Shown piece by piece: positions 1 through 6,857 of a stretch of DNA of 18,247 nt. The position numbers and the translations under genes were made by a program. The notes beneath the pieces were generated by a model. It saw only the letters and a program-made list of their open reading frames with translations, ran no database searches and had not been told where the DNA came from. The number at the start of each line of letters is the position of its first letter. The stretch's first letter is position 1. Origin of the DNA: GCA-2686265 sp036010965 (GTDB lineage Bacteria; Planctomycetota; UBA1135; GCA-002686595); NCBI GenBank assembly GCA_036010965.1, contig DASCMO010000008.1:1-18247 (forward strand), given 5' to 3'.

Positions 1-2
1 CA

Positions 3-362
3 TTCCACGAGCGCCACGAGGCCCTTTACGGATGGCGCATGGAGGACCGCGAGGTCGAGCTCGTCACGCTCCGCGCGCGCGCCCTGGTGCGCTCACCAGA
101 AGCGGCCGCTCCCGCCGCCCGGGCGCGAGCCCTGCCGGCTGCGGCCCTGATCGGTCAGCGCAAGGTGATCTTCGGCGAGCGCAAGCGGGAGACGGCACTG
201 ATCGACGGAGCGCGCCTGTGCCCGGGACACCGCTTCGAGGGCCCGGCGGTGATCGAGGACACCACCGGAACAACCCTCGTGCCGCCGGGCTGGAAGGCGC
301 GCGTCACCCCCGGTGGACACCTCTGGATGGCCCACGACGGCGCGCGGCTCAGGGGATCGTAA
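3..362 (+). CDS. Hydantoinase/5-oxoprolinase subunit A family protein, C-terminal end (5' truncated by window)
   Basis: The reading frame is open from the window edge and ends with TAA at 360-362, so only about the last 119 residues are present. They begin with an FHERHEALYGW stretch, which matches the conserved F-H-x-x-H-x-x-x-Y-G segment near the C-terminus of HyuA-type N-methylhydantoinase/5-oxoprolinase A subunits. Further on, a GHRFEGPAVIED segment followed by TTLVPPGW matches the family's terminal 'GP-A-(V/I)-(I/V)-E ... T-x-(V/L)-V-P-P-G-W' block. The family hydrolyses 5-oxoproline, hydantoins or related lactams with ATP, usually with a B subunit (HyuB), which is not visible here. The ATPase core lies outside the window, so substrate cannot be judged. 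The 3' end overlaps the convergent tonB gene by 14 bp. Confidence 0.85.
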   Translation, partial: FHERHEALYGWRMEDREVELVTLRARALVRSPEAAAPAARARALPAAALIGQRKVIFGERKRETALIDGARLCPGHRFEGPAVIEDTTGTTLVPPGWKARVTPGGHLWMAHDGARLRGS

Positions 363-1146
363 GGCTGAAGGTAAAGGCCTTGGCGAAGGTGCGCGGTTCG
401 GGCTCGCCCTCGATCCAGGGGGCGAAGCGCCAGCGACCGAAGGCGTCGCGGGCGGCGCGGTCCAGTTCTTCGTAGCCACTCCCCTGCACGGTAATGACCT
501 CACTCACGCTGCCGTCGCGAGCGACGAGCGCGCGCAGTTCGACCGTCCCCTCGTGGTCCAGACGTTTGGCGCGGAGAGGGTAACTGGGGCTGGGCTGGTC
601 GACGATGCGCGGCTCGAGGACCTGCGCCGCTGTAGGCGGGACGGGCGGTGGGGATTCGGGTAGCGAGACGGCGAGCGGTGTCGGCTCGGGCTCGACCTCG
701 GGCGGTCTCGGGGTCAGGGGCTCGGGGGAGAGGGCCGCGAGCGAATCGGGCAGGTCCAGGTTCGGATCGAGGGAGCGCTCGGGGGGCAGTTCGGGAGGCG
801 GCTCGGGAGGCGGCTCGACGGGCTGGGGCACCAGGACGGGCCGCTCGTCGATCTCGGGAACCTCCACCTCGTTCGGAGGCTCCGATGATTCGGCGGGCAG
901 CGGGTCGCGCCGATCGAAGGCGACCGAGACGTCCACGCCCTGGACGGGGTCGCTCAATTCTTGCAGGCCGGGTGCGCCCACCTGAGTCAGGGCCAGGGCG
1001 GCGAGGAGATGAGTGACCGAGGAAGGCGGCAATCCGCTTAGCAGCGATCCCCGCCGGCGCGGGCGCTCGCTGTGTCCCCGGGCCGGTCCCGCCGAAGGCG
1101 GTCCGGGGTTGCTCTCCGTAGTGATATTTCGGTCCTGGAGTTCCAC
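349..1146 (-). CDS. tonB: TonB-family energy transducer
   Basis: About 265 residues with TonB architecture: a hydrophobic N-terminal segment (around SSVTHLLAALALTQVG), a long Pro/Glu-rich periplasmic spacer with PPPEPPPE-like repeats, and a C-terminal TonB_C domain of about 80 residues. The domain has the usual P-x-Y-P entry (SPSYPLRAKRL), a G-x-V-x-L-x-x-x-V strand and a W-R-F-x-P motif near the end. TonB couples inner-membrane proton motive force, via ExbB-ExbD, to outer-membrane receptors. The gene starts about 28 bp after the receptor gene and is probably cotranscribed with it. The start is uncertain. I chose GTG at 1146 because it puts an Arg-rich patch (ERPRRRG) before the membrane segment; TTG at 1032 is an alternative. 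No exbB/exbD lies within the window. Confidence 0.85.
   Translation of the reverse strand: MELQDRNITTESNPGPPSAGPARGHSERPRRRGSLLSGLPPSSVTHLLAALALTQVGAPGLQELSDPVQGVDVSVAFDRRDPLPAESSEPPNEVEVPEIDERPVLVPQPVEPPPEPPPELPPERSLDPNLDLPDSLAALSPEPLTPRPPEVEPEPTPLAVSLPESPPPVPPTAAQVLEPRIVDQPSPSYPLRAKRLDHEGTVELRALVARDGSVSEVITVQGSGYEELDRAARDAFGRWRFAPWIEGEPEPRTFAKAFTFSLTIP
791..814. repeat. 12-bp perfect tandem duplication inside tonB
   Basis: The unit tcgggaggcggc occurs twice back to back. It lies in the Pro/Glu-rich spacer of TonB and encodes part of the PPEP repeat, so it is probably in-frame slippage within a length-tolerant linker rather than a mobile or regulatory repeat. Confidence 0.7.
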
Positions 1147-1174
1147 GGCGCCATGCCACCCCCTGTGCGGGCCT

Positions 1175-3274
1175 CTAGAACGTCGCGCGCAAGCCGACCA
1201 CGACGGAGACCCCGGGGGCGTCGAATCCTGAAGCATGTACACGGTAACGCCTGTCCAGGATGTTGTGGAAGCCGATCCACCAGTCCGCTCCGAACGAGGT
1301 CGCGCCCCCGAAGTCCACGTTCCAGGTGTTCCAGCCGGGGGTCCCCTCGGGATCGATGCGCGGATCGCTCACATCGGCCGGGTGCAGGCGGTCCTGGCCG
1401 TCGGCCCAGAGCCAGCTCAGCCGTGCCCAGCCGACGCCCCGGTAGGGTTCGCGCCCATCCCAGTTCAGGGCGAGATGGCCGAAGAGCGGCGGGACGCGCC
1501 TCGCGTCGACCGCGTCGAGGGGCGCTTCCCCCGTGGAGGGGTCGATCGTCGGGTCGTGCTGGCGCCCGCGGGTCAAGCTGGCCGCGGCCTCAACGCTGCA
1601 GGGCGAGTCGGGATCGGGAAGCCGGCGACGCACGGCGGCCTCCATGCCCCACCGTTGCATCTCGCCCACGTTGTCCCGCAGCCAGGTCTCGTCGCCGGTC
1701 TCGTCCGGGTCGCCCTCGTCCAGGAGCCGGCGCCCAATGAACCCTTCGGTGTCGCTGTAGAAGGCCGCGATGGTTGCATGCCAGGGCTCGCGATTGATCT
1801 CCAGGGCGACCTCGGCCGTCAGGCTCTGCTCGGGGTCGAGGTCGGGATTGGCCATCTCCACCCCCCCGGCGAAGTCACCACTGTTGGCGAGGTCCTCGAG
1901 GTTGGGGGCGCGGAATCCCTGGGACAGGGTCCCGACCGCCACGATCCCCCCAACCACCTCGCGCGCCACTTCGGCGCTGGCGGCCAGGTCGTCGAAGTCC
2001 CCGCTCGCGCGCTCCCCGCTGTCGACGTCATCGAACTCGAAGGCGAAGGATGAGTAGCGCAGGCCTAGGGTCACGAACCACGGATCGAAGGCCAGGATCT
2101 CGTCCTGCACGAAGACACCCGAGGAGGTATAGCGCGCGCCCGGCGCGAAGGCGCCCAAGCGCTCGGTCGTCTCGCCCGTTACCAGGTCCGTGTCGAGTCG
2201 CGTCGAGTCGACGTCGTCGTGGTCGAGGTCGAAGCCCACGAGCAGCAGGTGGTCCTCCCCGATCGCCTTGCGCCAGTCGGCGCCCAGACCGGCGGTGCTC
2301 ACGTCGTCCACCTCAAAGGCCAGGGTGTCCGATCCGGTCTCCCGCTTCTCCCGCTCCTCCCGATAGCCGCGCAGCGACAGGCGCACCTGGAAGCGGTCCC
2401 AGAATCCACTGTCGCTCTCGTCGGTGTAGGCCACCAGAGCCGACTGCCGATCCTGCAAGGCGTAGTCGTAGAGTTGGTTCTTGGGCTCGCTCTGGCCGAA
2501 GCCCACGATCAGCTTGTCCGTGCGCGGGACGTCGAAGTCACGGTGGATCCGCGCTGAGAGCTGCAAGTCGCGCCCCCCGCCGAGATCGTGCTCCCAGGCC
2601 GCGAAGAAGGAGTTGCCGTGGTAGCCGGTGAAGGGGATCTCCTCGCCCCCACCCGCCGTCAGGTCGCCGAAGTCGTGGAAGCTGCCGACGGCGATCACCC
2701 CGTCCTTCGGCCCGCGCAGGGTACCGGTCACGGAGCCGACGCCGGCGTCAGCCGCGGAGCTCCAGGTGCCTTCGACCACTCCGCCGGTCTCGATGGGCTG
2801 CCCCGGCTCCCCTGTCGGACGCGCTCGGCGGGTCCAGATCGCGATCACGCCCCCGATGGCGTCCGAGCCGTAGAGCACCGAGGACGAGCCGCGCAGGAGC
2901 TCGATGCGCTCGACCGTGGCCGGATCTATGCTGTTCAAGCTCTGGTTCGGCCCGTAACGCGTGGTCGAATCGTTGAGCCGCACCCCGTCCACGAGGATCA
3001 GGATCTTGTTGCCGATCAGGCCGCGCACGACGGGCGCGCCGCCGCCAAGGTTGGTCTCCTGGATCCAGACGCCTGCGGCCCGGCCGAGGGCGCGCGGCAA
3101 GGAGCGCTCGCCCGTGGCGATGATCTGCTCTCCGGATACGACGATCTGCTTGGCGTCGGTGGTCGTCACCGTGCGCTGTGAGCGCGGCGCGGTGATCAGG
3201 GTGGTCGGCAACTCGACGTCCTGGCCAGGGCCAGCGAGGGCGGCGAGAATCAGCGCGAAGATCATGTTGGCCAC
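1175..3274 (-). CDS. TonB-dependent outer-membrane receptor
   Basis: About 699 residues. A short hydrophobic signal-like N-terminus (MIFALILAALAGPGQ) is followed by a TonB-box-like LPTTLITAPR and a plug domain. The plug includes APVVRGLIGNKILILVDGVR and the VERIELLRGSSSVLYGSDAIGGVI block, both diagnostic of BtuB/FepA-type receptors. The remainder is rich in D/G and alternating hydrophobic strands, as in a 22-strand barrel, and the protein ends in Phe (GLRATF), the usual barrel C-terminus. Role: TonB-driven uptake of a siderophore, vitamin or similar ligand; the substrate cannot be read from the sequence. The start could be TTG 3277, GTG 3274 or ATG 3265. I chose GTG because a GAGGT lies about 7 nt upstream. 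The leader between 3275 and the tRNA is too short for a cobalamin riboswitch and I saw no B12 box. Confidence 0.9.
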   Translation of the reverse strand: MANMIFALILAALAGPGQDVELPTTLITAPRSQRTVTTTDAKQIVVSGEQIIATGERSLPRALGRAAGVWIQETNLGGGAPVVRGLIGNKILILVDGVRLNDSTTRYGPNQSLNSIDPATVERIELLRGSSSVLYGSDAIGGVIAIWTRRARPTGEPGQPIETGGVVEGTWSSAADAGVGSVTGTLRGPKDGVIAVGSFHDFGDLTAGGGEEIPFTGYHGNSFFAAWEHDLGGGRDLQLSARIHRDFDVPRTDKLIVGFGQSEPKNQLYDYALQDRQSALVAYTDESDSGFWDRFQVRLSLRGYREEREKRETGSDTLAFEVDDVSTAGLGADWRKAIGEDHLLLVGFDLDHDDVDSTRLDTDLVTGETTERLGAFAPGARYTSSGVFVQDEILAFDPWFVTLGLRYSSFAFEFDDVDSGERASGDFDDLAASAEVAREVVGGIVAVGTLSQGFRAPNLEDLANSGDFAGGVEMANPDLDPEQSLTAEVALEINREPWHATIAAFYSDTEGFIGRRLLDEGDPDETGDETWLRDNVGEMQRWGMEAAVRRRLPDPDSPCSVEAAASLTRGRQHDPTIDPSTGEAPLDAVDARRVPPLFGHLALNWDGREPYRGVGWARLSWLWADGQDRLHPADVSDPRIDPEGTPGWNTWNVDFGGATSFGADWWIGFHNILDRRYRVHASGFDAPGVSVVVGLRATF

Positions 3275-3394
3275 CAACGCGACCTCGAAAGCGGAGTTCA
3301 GCGAATCCCTGATTCCCCATCGGCCCGATTTCCTGAAGCGAGACTCGGCCCGGCAGAGCGGAAAGGACGAGCGGCCGGAAGGGGTTCGGGAGGG

Positions 3395-3408
3395 CGCGGC
3401 GGACCGCG
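3395..3408 (-). terminator. Short GC hairpin directly 3' of tRNA-Gly (possible terminator or processing signal)
   Basis: On the minus strand CGCGG-tccg-CCGCG forms a 5-bp stem with a 4-nt loop, beginning 2 nt after the encoded CCA. No T-run follows, so intrinsic termination is doubtful; it may only mark the mature 3' end. Confidence 0.3.
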
Positions 3409-3410
3409 TA

Positions 3411-3485
3411 TGGAGCGGCTGAGGAGATTTGAACTCCCGACATCGACCTTGGCAAGGTCGCGCTCTACCACTGAGCTACAGCCGC
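3411..3485 (-). tRNA. tRNA-Gly (anticodon GCC)
   Basis: The minus strand folds as a standard 75-nt cloverleaf including an encoded CCA. The acceptor stem pairs GCGGCTG with CAGCCGC, followed by discriminator T and CCA (3413-3411). The D-arm contains AGCTCAGTGGTAGAGC. The anticodon stem CGACC/GGTCG encloses loop TTGCCAA, with anticodon GCC at 3453-3451. The T-loop is GTTCAAATC. U73 as discriminator is normal for bacterial glycine tRNAs. It decodes GGC/GGU, heavily used in a GC-rich genome. It is a single tRNA gene with its own promoter rather than part of a tRNA cluster. Confidence 0.97.
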
Positions 3486-3498
3486 TACCGGGCGCAGA

Positions 3499-3526
3499 AG
3501 GATACCCCCGTTCGGCGGGATTTCAA
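3499..3526 (-). promoter_or_regulatory. Sigma70-type promoter for tRNA-Gly
   Basis: On the minus strand TTGAAA (3526-3521) and TATCCT (3504-3499) are separated by 16 bp, and the -10 ends 13 nt before the mature tRNA 5' end. This gives a short leader, as expected for a tRNA transcript. It is the best-matching promoter seen in the window and sits in the gap after thiD. Confidence 0.65.
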
Positions 3527-3550
3527 GCGCAGGGCGCTGGCGGTCGTCGT

Positions 3551-4339
3551 TCAGCTCTGCCCGCCGGCAGGAGCTTCCAGGCGCGTGCGTACAAGGGCGT
3601 GCGCCCCTAGCGCGGCGGCCTCTAGCGGCTCGCCGCGCGCCAGACCGATCGCCAGGGCTGTGGCGTGTCGGCAGCCCGAGCCGCGTAGGCTCGGGCCTTC
3701 GCGCCGGGCGCCGCCGATCCAGACGGGCTCGCGGCCGGACTCCAGAAGCAGGTCGCGCAGGGGATCTTCCTCCCCGTGCCCTCCCTTGATCAGCACGCCG
3801 CGGGCTCCGGCACCCAGCAGCTCTCCGGCGACTTCGACGCGCGCGGGGAGCGAACGCGAGAGCTCCCCCTGCGCGCGACCGGTCAATGCGGCGGCCTCGG
3901 GCAGGTTGGGAGTCCAGATCACTCCGGGGGGACCCAGCAGCTCGCACAGGGCACCGCGGGCAGCCTCGTCGAGGAAGGCGAAGCCGCTCGAGGCCACCAG
4001 CACCGGGTCGAGCACGACCGGAAGGGCTCCGTCGAGAACCCGCAAGGTCTCCACCAGGCGCGCGGCCGCCGCGACGTGAGCGACGCCGGGCAAGAGACCG
4101 AGCTTCAAGGCGGCGGGAGCGCCGACGGCGAGGGCCTCGGCCAGCCAGGTTTGGGGGTCGCGGGCCCCGACCGAGTGTACGCCGCGCGCGTCCTGCACGG
4201 TGTGCGCGGTCGCCACCAGCGCGGTCTCCACGCCCAGGGCGCGCGCCGCGTCCAGGTCGGCGTCCAGACCCGCGGCGCCGCTGGAGTCATGGCCGGCGAC
4301 GACCAGGACCAGGGGTCTCTCCGTGCGCGACGAACTCAT
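3551..4339 (-). CDS. thiD: Hydroxymethylpyrimidine / phosphomethylpyrimidine kinase
   Basis: 262 residues, the normal length for bacterial ThiD. It phosphorylates HMP and then HMP-phosphate to HMP-pyrophosphate for thiamine synthesis. Ribokinase-superfamily motifs are in order: GHDSSGAAGLDADL (residues 16-29, the family's G-x-D-x-S-G-G-A-G-x-x-A-D), KLGLLPG (79-85), VLDPVLVASSG (109-119), TPNLPEAAALTG (143-154), IKGGH (194-198) and the anion-hole/catalytic GSGC (220-223). The ATG at 4339 is 7 bp after the stop of the DHH phosphoesterase gene, implying one operon. A longer frame reading upstream to 4507 would overlap that gene and has no supporting motif. A ThiD-like pyridoxal kinase is the main alternative. 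I saw no TPP riboswitch upstream. Confidence 0.9.
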   Translation of the reverse strand: MSSSRTERPLVLVVAGHDSSGAAGLDADLDAARALGVETALVATAHTVQDARGVHSVGARDPQTWLAEALAVGAPAALKLGLLPGVAHVAAAARLVETLRVLDGALPVVLDPVLVASSGFAFLDEAARGALCELLGPPGVIWTPNLPEAAALTGRAQGELSRSLPARVEVAGELLGAGARGVLIKGGHGEEDPLRDLLLESGREPVWIGGARREGPSLRGSGCRHATALAIGLARGEPLEAAALGAHALVRTRLEAPAGGQS

Positions 4340-4346
4340 GCCCTGT

Positions 4347-5477
4347 TCAACCGAGGGGACGGCCCTCGCTCGGGAGCTCGCCGGCCTCGCTCGTCCCGAG
4401 CACGGCCAGGGCGTTGCGTCGCAGGCGGCGCTCGACGCTGGAGATGCTGCTCTCGCCCATGTCCTCCATCGGGATGCGCGCCCCGGCGATGTGCCCGTGG
4501 CCTCCAAATGTCCCGACCCCGTCGAGCACGCGCGCCATCAGAGGATAGGCGTTGCCGAAGTGCTGGTCGGTGCGGAGCGACAGCACGTACTCCCCCTCGG
4601 CGCTGACAGCGCCGCCCACGACGACCCAACTGCAGCCCTTCATGCGCAGGAAGAAATCCGCCATCTCCGCCGCGAACTCGGGGTGACTGATCTCGCCCAG
4701 GAGCGCCAGCGCCATGGCGTCGTGCTGGCGAGCGACGGTCAGGGCACGCGAGAGTTCCGAATAGTAGATGGGAGGCAAGGGCGGGTGGTCGATGGCGGTC
4801 ACGAGCGATCGGTCTGCGCGCCGGAAGGTCTCGTGGTACGCCTCCTCATCGAGCTGGGAGGCGTTGCGCGAGAGGTCGGCGGTGTCGTAGCGCACGCCGC
4901 AGAACAAGGCGGTCGCCACTCGTTCGGGCAACTCCACGCCCGCGTCCCGCAGGTACTCGTAGACGATCGACGAGGTCGCGCCGGTGCCCAGGCGCACGTC
5001 GCGGTGGGCGACCTCCAGCCCGGGAGCGTCCACCACGTCACTGGGCGGAACATGGTGGTCGAAGACGGCCAGGACGGGAATGTCCCGCGGTAGGAGCGTA
5101 TGGCCAAACTCGGGCTGGGTGTCCACGAGCACCGAACCGAAGAAGTCGTCCGCGCCGATCTCCCCGTAGGTGGCGAAGTCGAGGTCGAGGACGCGCACCA
5201 TGGCCAGGTTCTCGGCGCGGTGGATGCGTCCCACGGTCGCCACGCGCGCCTCGATCCCGAAGGCCTCGGCGCACAGGAAGCGGATCCCCTCGCAAGCTCC
5301 GATCGCGTCGGGGTCGGGGCCGCGGTGGGTCAGCACCAGCACGCGCCTGCCGCACTCGGGGGCCGCGCGGGCGAAGCGCTCCAGGACGGCCCGGAAGAGC
5401 GCCACGGGCCGCCCCCCAGGCGCCGCGTCGGCCGCGTCGGTTCCCTCGCCTCGCTGGTGAGTGGTCTCGTTCGTCAT
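4347..5477 (-). CDS. DHH-family phosphoesterase (NrnA-like nanoRNase/PAP-phosphatase type)
   Basis: 376 residues with the DHH then DHHA1 layout. Metal-site motifs are in order: THRGPDPDAIGA (about 50-61, the H-x-x-P-D-x-D-A-x-G motif), VDT (118-120), DHH (140-142) and YDT (197-199). The C-terminal substrate-binding GGHGHIAGA (335-343) stands in for the usual GGH-x-x-A-A-G. Known members degrade short oligoribonucleotides, 3'-phosphoadenosine-5'-phosphate or cyclic dinucleotide products; which applies here cannot be told. ATG 5477 was chosen because the protein then begins shortly before the fold; GTG 5519 is in frame upstream. Neither has a strong Shine-Dalgarno. thiD follows after 7 bp. No obvious functional link between the two is known to me. 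Confidence 0.85.
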   Translation of the reverse strand: MTNETTHQRGEGTDAADAAPGGRPVALFRAVLERFARAAPECGRRVLVLTHRGPDPDAIGACEGIRFLCAEAFGIEARVATVGRIHRAENLAMVRVLDLDFATYGEIGADDFFGSVLVDTQPEFGHTLLPRDIPVLAVFDHHVPPSDVVDAPGLEVAHRDVRLGTGATSSIVYEYLRDAGVELPERVATALFCGVRYDTADLSRNASQLDEEAYHETFRRADRSLVTAIDHPPLPPIYYSELSRALTVARQHDAMALALLGEISHPEFAAEMADFFLRMKGCSWVVVGGAVSAEGEYVLSLRTDQHFGNAYPLMARVLDGVGTFGGHGHIAGARIPMEDMGESSISSVERRLRRNALAVLGTSEAGELPSEGRPLG

Positions 5478-5578
5478 GGCCGCGATCGGAGGGCGAGGGA
5501 GGTGCGCGCAACAATCCACCCGTACACCGTGTCCAGGTTCGCCTATGCCGAGCTACGAGGCAACACGAGCCCCCTGGA

Positions 5579-5608
5579 GTCCCCCGGGAGAGCCTCCGAA
5601 AGGGAGAC
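5579..5608 (-). terminator. Imperfect hairpin downstream of the isomerase-like gene
   Basis: In minus-strand RNA an outer 7-bp stem (GUCUCCC with GGGGGAC, one G-U pair) can enclose an inner CUCC/GGAG stem. It starts about 9 nt after the TAG at 5617-5619. There is no U-run, so termination would have to be Rho-dependent or atypical. The rest of 5478-5616 holds nothing recognisable. Confidence 0.3.
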
Positions 5609-5616
5609 CGACCCGG

Positions 5617-6537
5617 CTAGATGGACAGATCCACCAGGAACTGGACCGCGCCGAGGATCTCGGCCCGGCCGTGGCGCGGGTCGATCTCCACCACCTTTTC
5701 CACGCTCTCGGGGATGTACTCGGCCACCCGGCGGAAGTCGATCTCCCCCAGGCCCGGGGGCATCGCGGCCTCCTCGCCGGCGGCGTCCTGAAGATGGACG
5801 CCCTGCAGGCGATCGCCGTAGGCCTCAAGCCAGTCGCCCTGGCCGGGGAGACCGGCCTGCTCGCGCAGGTGGATCGTCCCGGTGTCGTGCCAGTAGCCGA
5901 CGCCCTGGCGCGCGAGGTCGGTGAGGACCCAGCCCATGGCCTCGAAGTTCAGGATGTCGTTGAAACCCACGCCCGGCTCCAGGGCGAACTGCACTTCGGG
6001 GAAGGACTGGTGCAGGCCGTGCAGGGAGCGGCAGAGGTGCTCGACCTGTCGTTGGCCCTTCTTCTCGACGCGCCCGACGAAGTCACGGATGTCACCTGCC
6101 ACCTCATCGGTCGTGCCCTCCTCCGCCAGCCGTCCATCGAGCACGCCCGCTTCCCGCTCGAGATCGGCGTTCTCCACCGCACAGCCGCGCAGGATCACGA
6201 CCGGGCATCCGTACTGCTGCGCCACGGAGACGTGCCGGCGGACGGAGATCAGCGCGCGTTCGCGCAGGTCTTCCTTGAGGCTGCCCAGGCGCGTGCCGGA
6301 CATGTGCTCCGAGCGCGGGTTCAGACAACCGCAGACCATCGAGGCGACGGAGATGCCCGTCTCGCGGCGCGTTTCCTCGAAGCCATTGAGGGGCACCGGG
6401 CTCTCGCTCAGGCCGAGTTCCAGGCGCCGAAAGCCCATCGCTACCGCGGCGAAGGCCTGGTCCTCGATCGTGCGCAGGCGAGACCCGTAGCACGAGGTCG
6501 AGAGGCTGTACTCGTTGGGGATTCCGGGCTGGGTCAC
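5617..6537 (-). CDS. Sugar phosphate isomerase/epimerase-like TIM-barrel protein
   Basis: 306 residues matching the xylose-isomerase-like TIM barrel superfamily (AP endonuclease family 2 fold). Likely metal/active-site residues appear at the expected barrel-strand ends: Glu177 in FALEPG, Asp208 and His213 in WHDTGTIH, His238 and Asp241 in GVHLQDA, and Glu274 in VVEIDP. Early FRRLELGL is the typical first-barrel 'G-x-x-x-(V/I)-E-L'. Members isomerise or epimerise sugars, inositols or hydroxypyruvate; the substrate is not predictable here. The start is GTG at 6537, with a C-rich run just upstream and no Shine-Dalgarno. It stands alone, 139 bp before the DHH gene and 320 bp after purB. A weak minus-strand -10 (TATATC, 6578-6573) could serve it. 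Confidence 0.75.
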   Translation of the reverse strand: MTQPGIPNEYSLSTSCYGSRLRTIEDQAFAAVAMGFRRLELGLSESPVPLNGFEETRRETGISVASMVCGCLNPRSEHMSGTRLGSLKEDLRERALISVRRHVSVAQQYGCPVVILRGCAVENADLEREAGVLDGRLAEEGTTDEVAGDIRDFVGRVEKKGQRQVEHLCRSLHGLHQSFPEVQFALEPGVGFNDILNFEAMGWVLTDLARQGVGYWHDTGTIHLREQAGLPGQGDWLEAYGDRLQGVHLQDAAGEEAAMPPGLGEIDFRRVAEYIPESVEKVVEIDPRHGRAEILGAVQFLVDLSI

Positions 6538-6857
6538 GGGGGGGGAGGGTAAAGACCTGCGGGCTACAGCCGGATATATCGGGAACTCAGGACGGTGATC
6601 GACAGGAAAAACTGCGCGAGCGCTCCCCGCTGGTCACGGTCCGTTCCCCGAACCGGTTCTGTCCCCGATTGGAGTCCGGGGGCGCCCACGGGAGAAAGAC
6701 GAAATAGAGAGACAGGGCGTGGCGTTCGGGACGACACCTACAGAAAGTCGCAAAAAGGGGGTCGCCGATGCCAGCGAAATCCGCGGCCGGGCCCTGAGCG
6801 GCCTCGAGCGGCCAGGATTGTCCCTTCCAGGGGGTTCGGGGATCGGTCCGGGTCCGC
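6538..6857. other. 320-bp intergenic region with inverted repeats and an A/G-rich tract
   Basis: No convincing gene on either strand. The region holds: (a) an 18-bp inverted pair, 6637-6654 against 6833-6850, 16 of 18 positions complementary; (b) a perfect 10-bp palindrome gaaccggttc at 6650-6659 and a small GTTC-ccc-GAAC hairpin overlapping the left arm; (c) a tandem GAGCGGCC-tc-GAGCGGCC at 6797-6814 in a GGCCG/CGGCC-rich block that could act as a purB terminator; (d) a purine-rich, less GC-rich stretch at about 6690-6765. Possible readings are purB 3' structure, a structured or small RNA, or decayed sequence. I cannot choose among these. Confidence 0.55.
6637..6850. repeat. 18-bp imperfect inverted repeat pair (6637-6654 and 6833-6850)
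   Basis: The left arm reads cggtccgttccccgaacc. The reverse complement of the right arm differs at two positions only (t/a at arm positions 4 and 8). The arms are separated by 178 bp, both inside the purB-isomerase intergenic region. The right arm ends 7 bp from the purB stop codon. Confidence 0.6.

Noticed and set aside
700..830. Repetitive ggctcggg/gggagg sequence as a possible satellite or CRISPR-like array
   Set aside because: It codes the Pro/Glu spacer of TonB in frame. There are no regular repeat-spacer units.
3275..3410. Cobalamin riboswitch or other leader for the TonB-dependent receptor
   Set aside because: The gap between the tRNA and the start codon is about 135 bp and contains no B12 box or conserved core that I can recognise.
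5478..5616. TPP riboswitch for the DHH-thiD operon
   Set aside because: No CTGAGA-type or ACCTGA-type conserved elements were found upstream of either start on the minus strand.
5461..6552. 363-aa plus-strand frame antisense to the isomerase-like gene
   Set aside because: No family motifs, and it is fully antisense to a gene with recognisable metal-ligand motifs.
6560..6700. Possible tRNA or tRNA remnant (GGTTCGGGG stretch; minus-strand peptide PPDSNRGQ)
   Set aside because: No acceptor, D-arm or anticodon stem could be fitted around it on either strand. The GGTTC is explained by the palindrome and inverted repeat.
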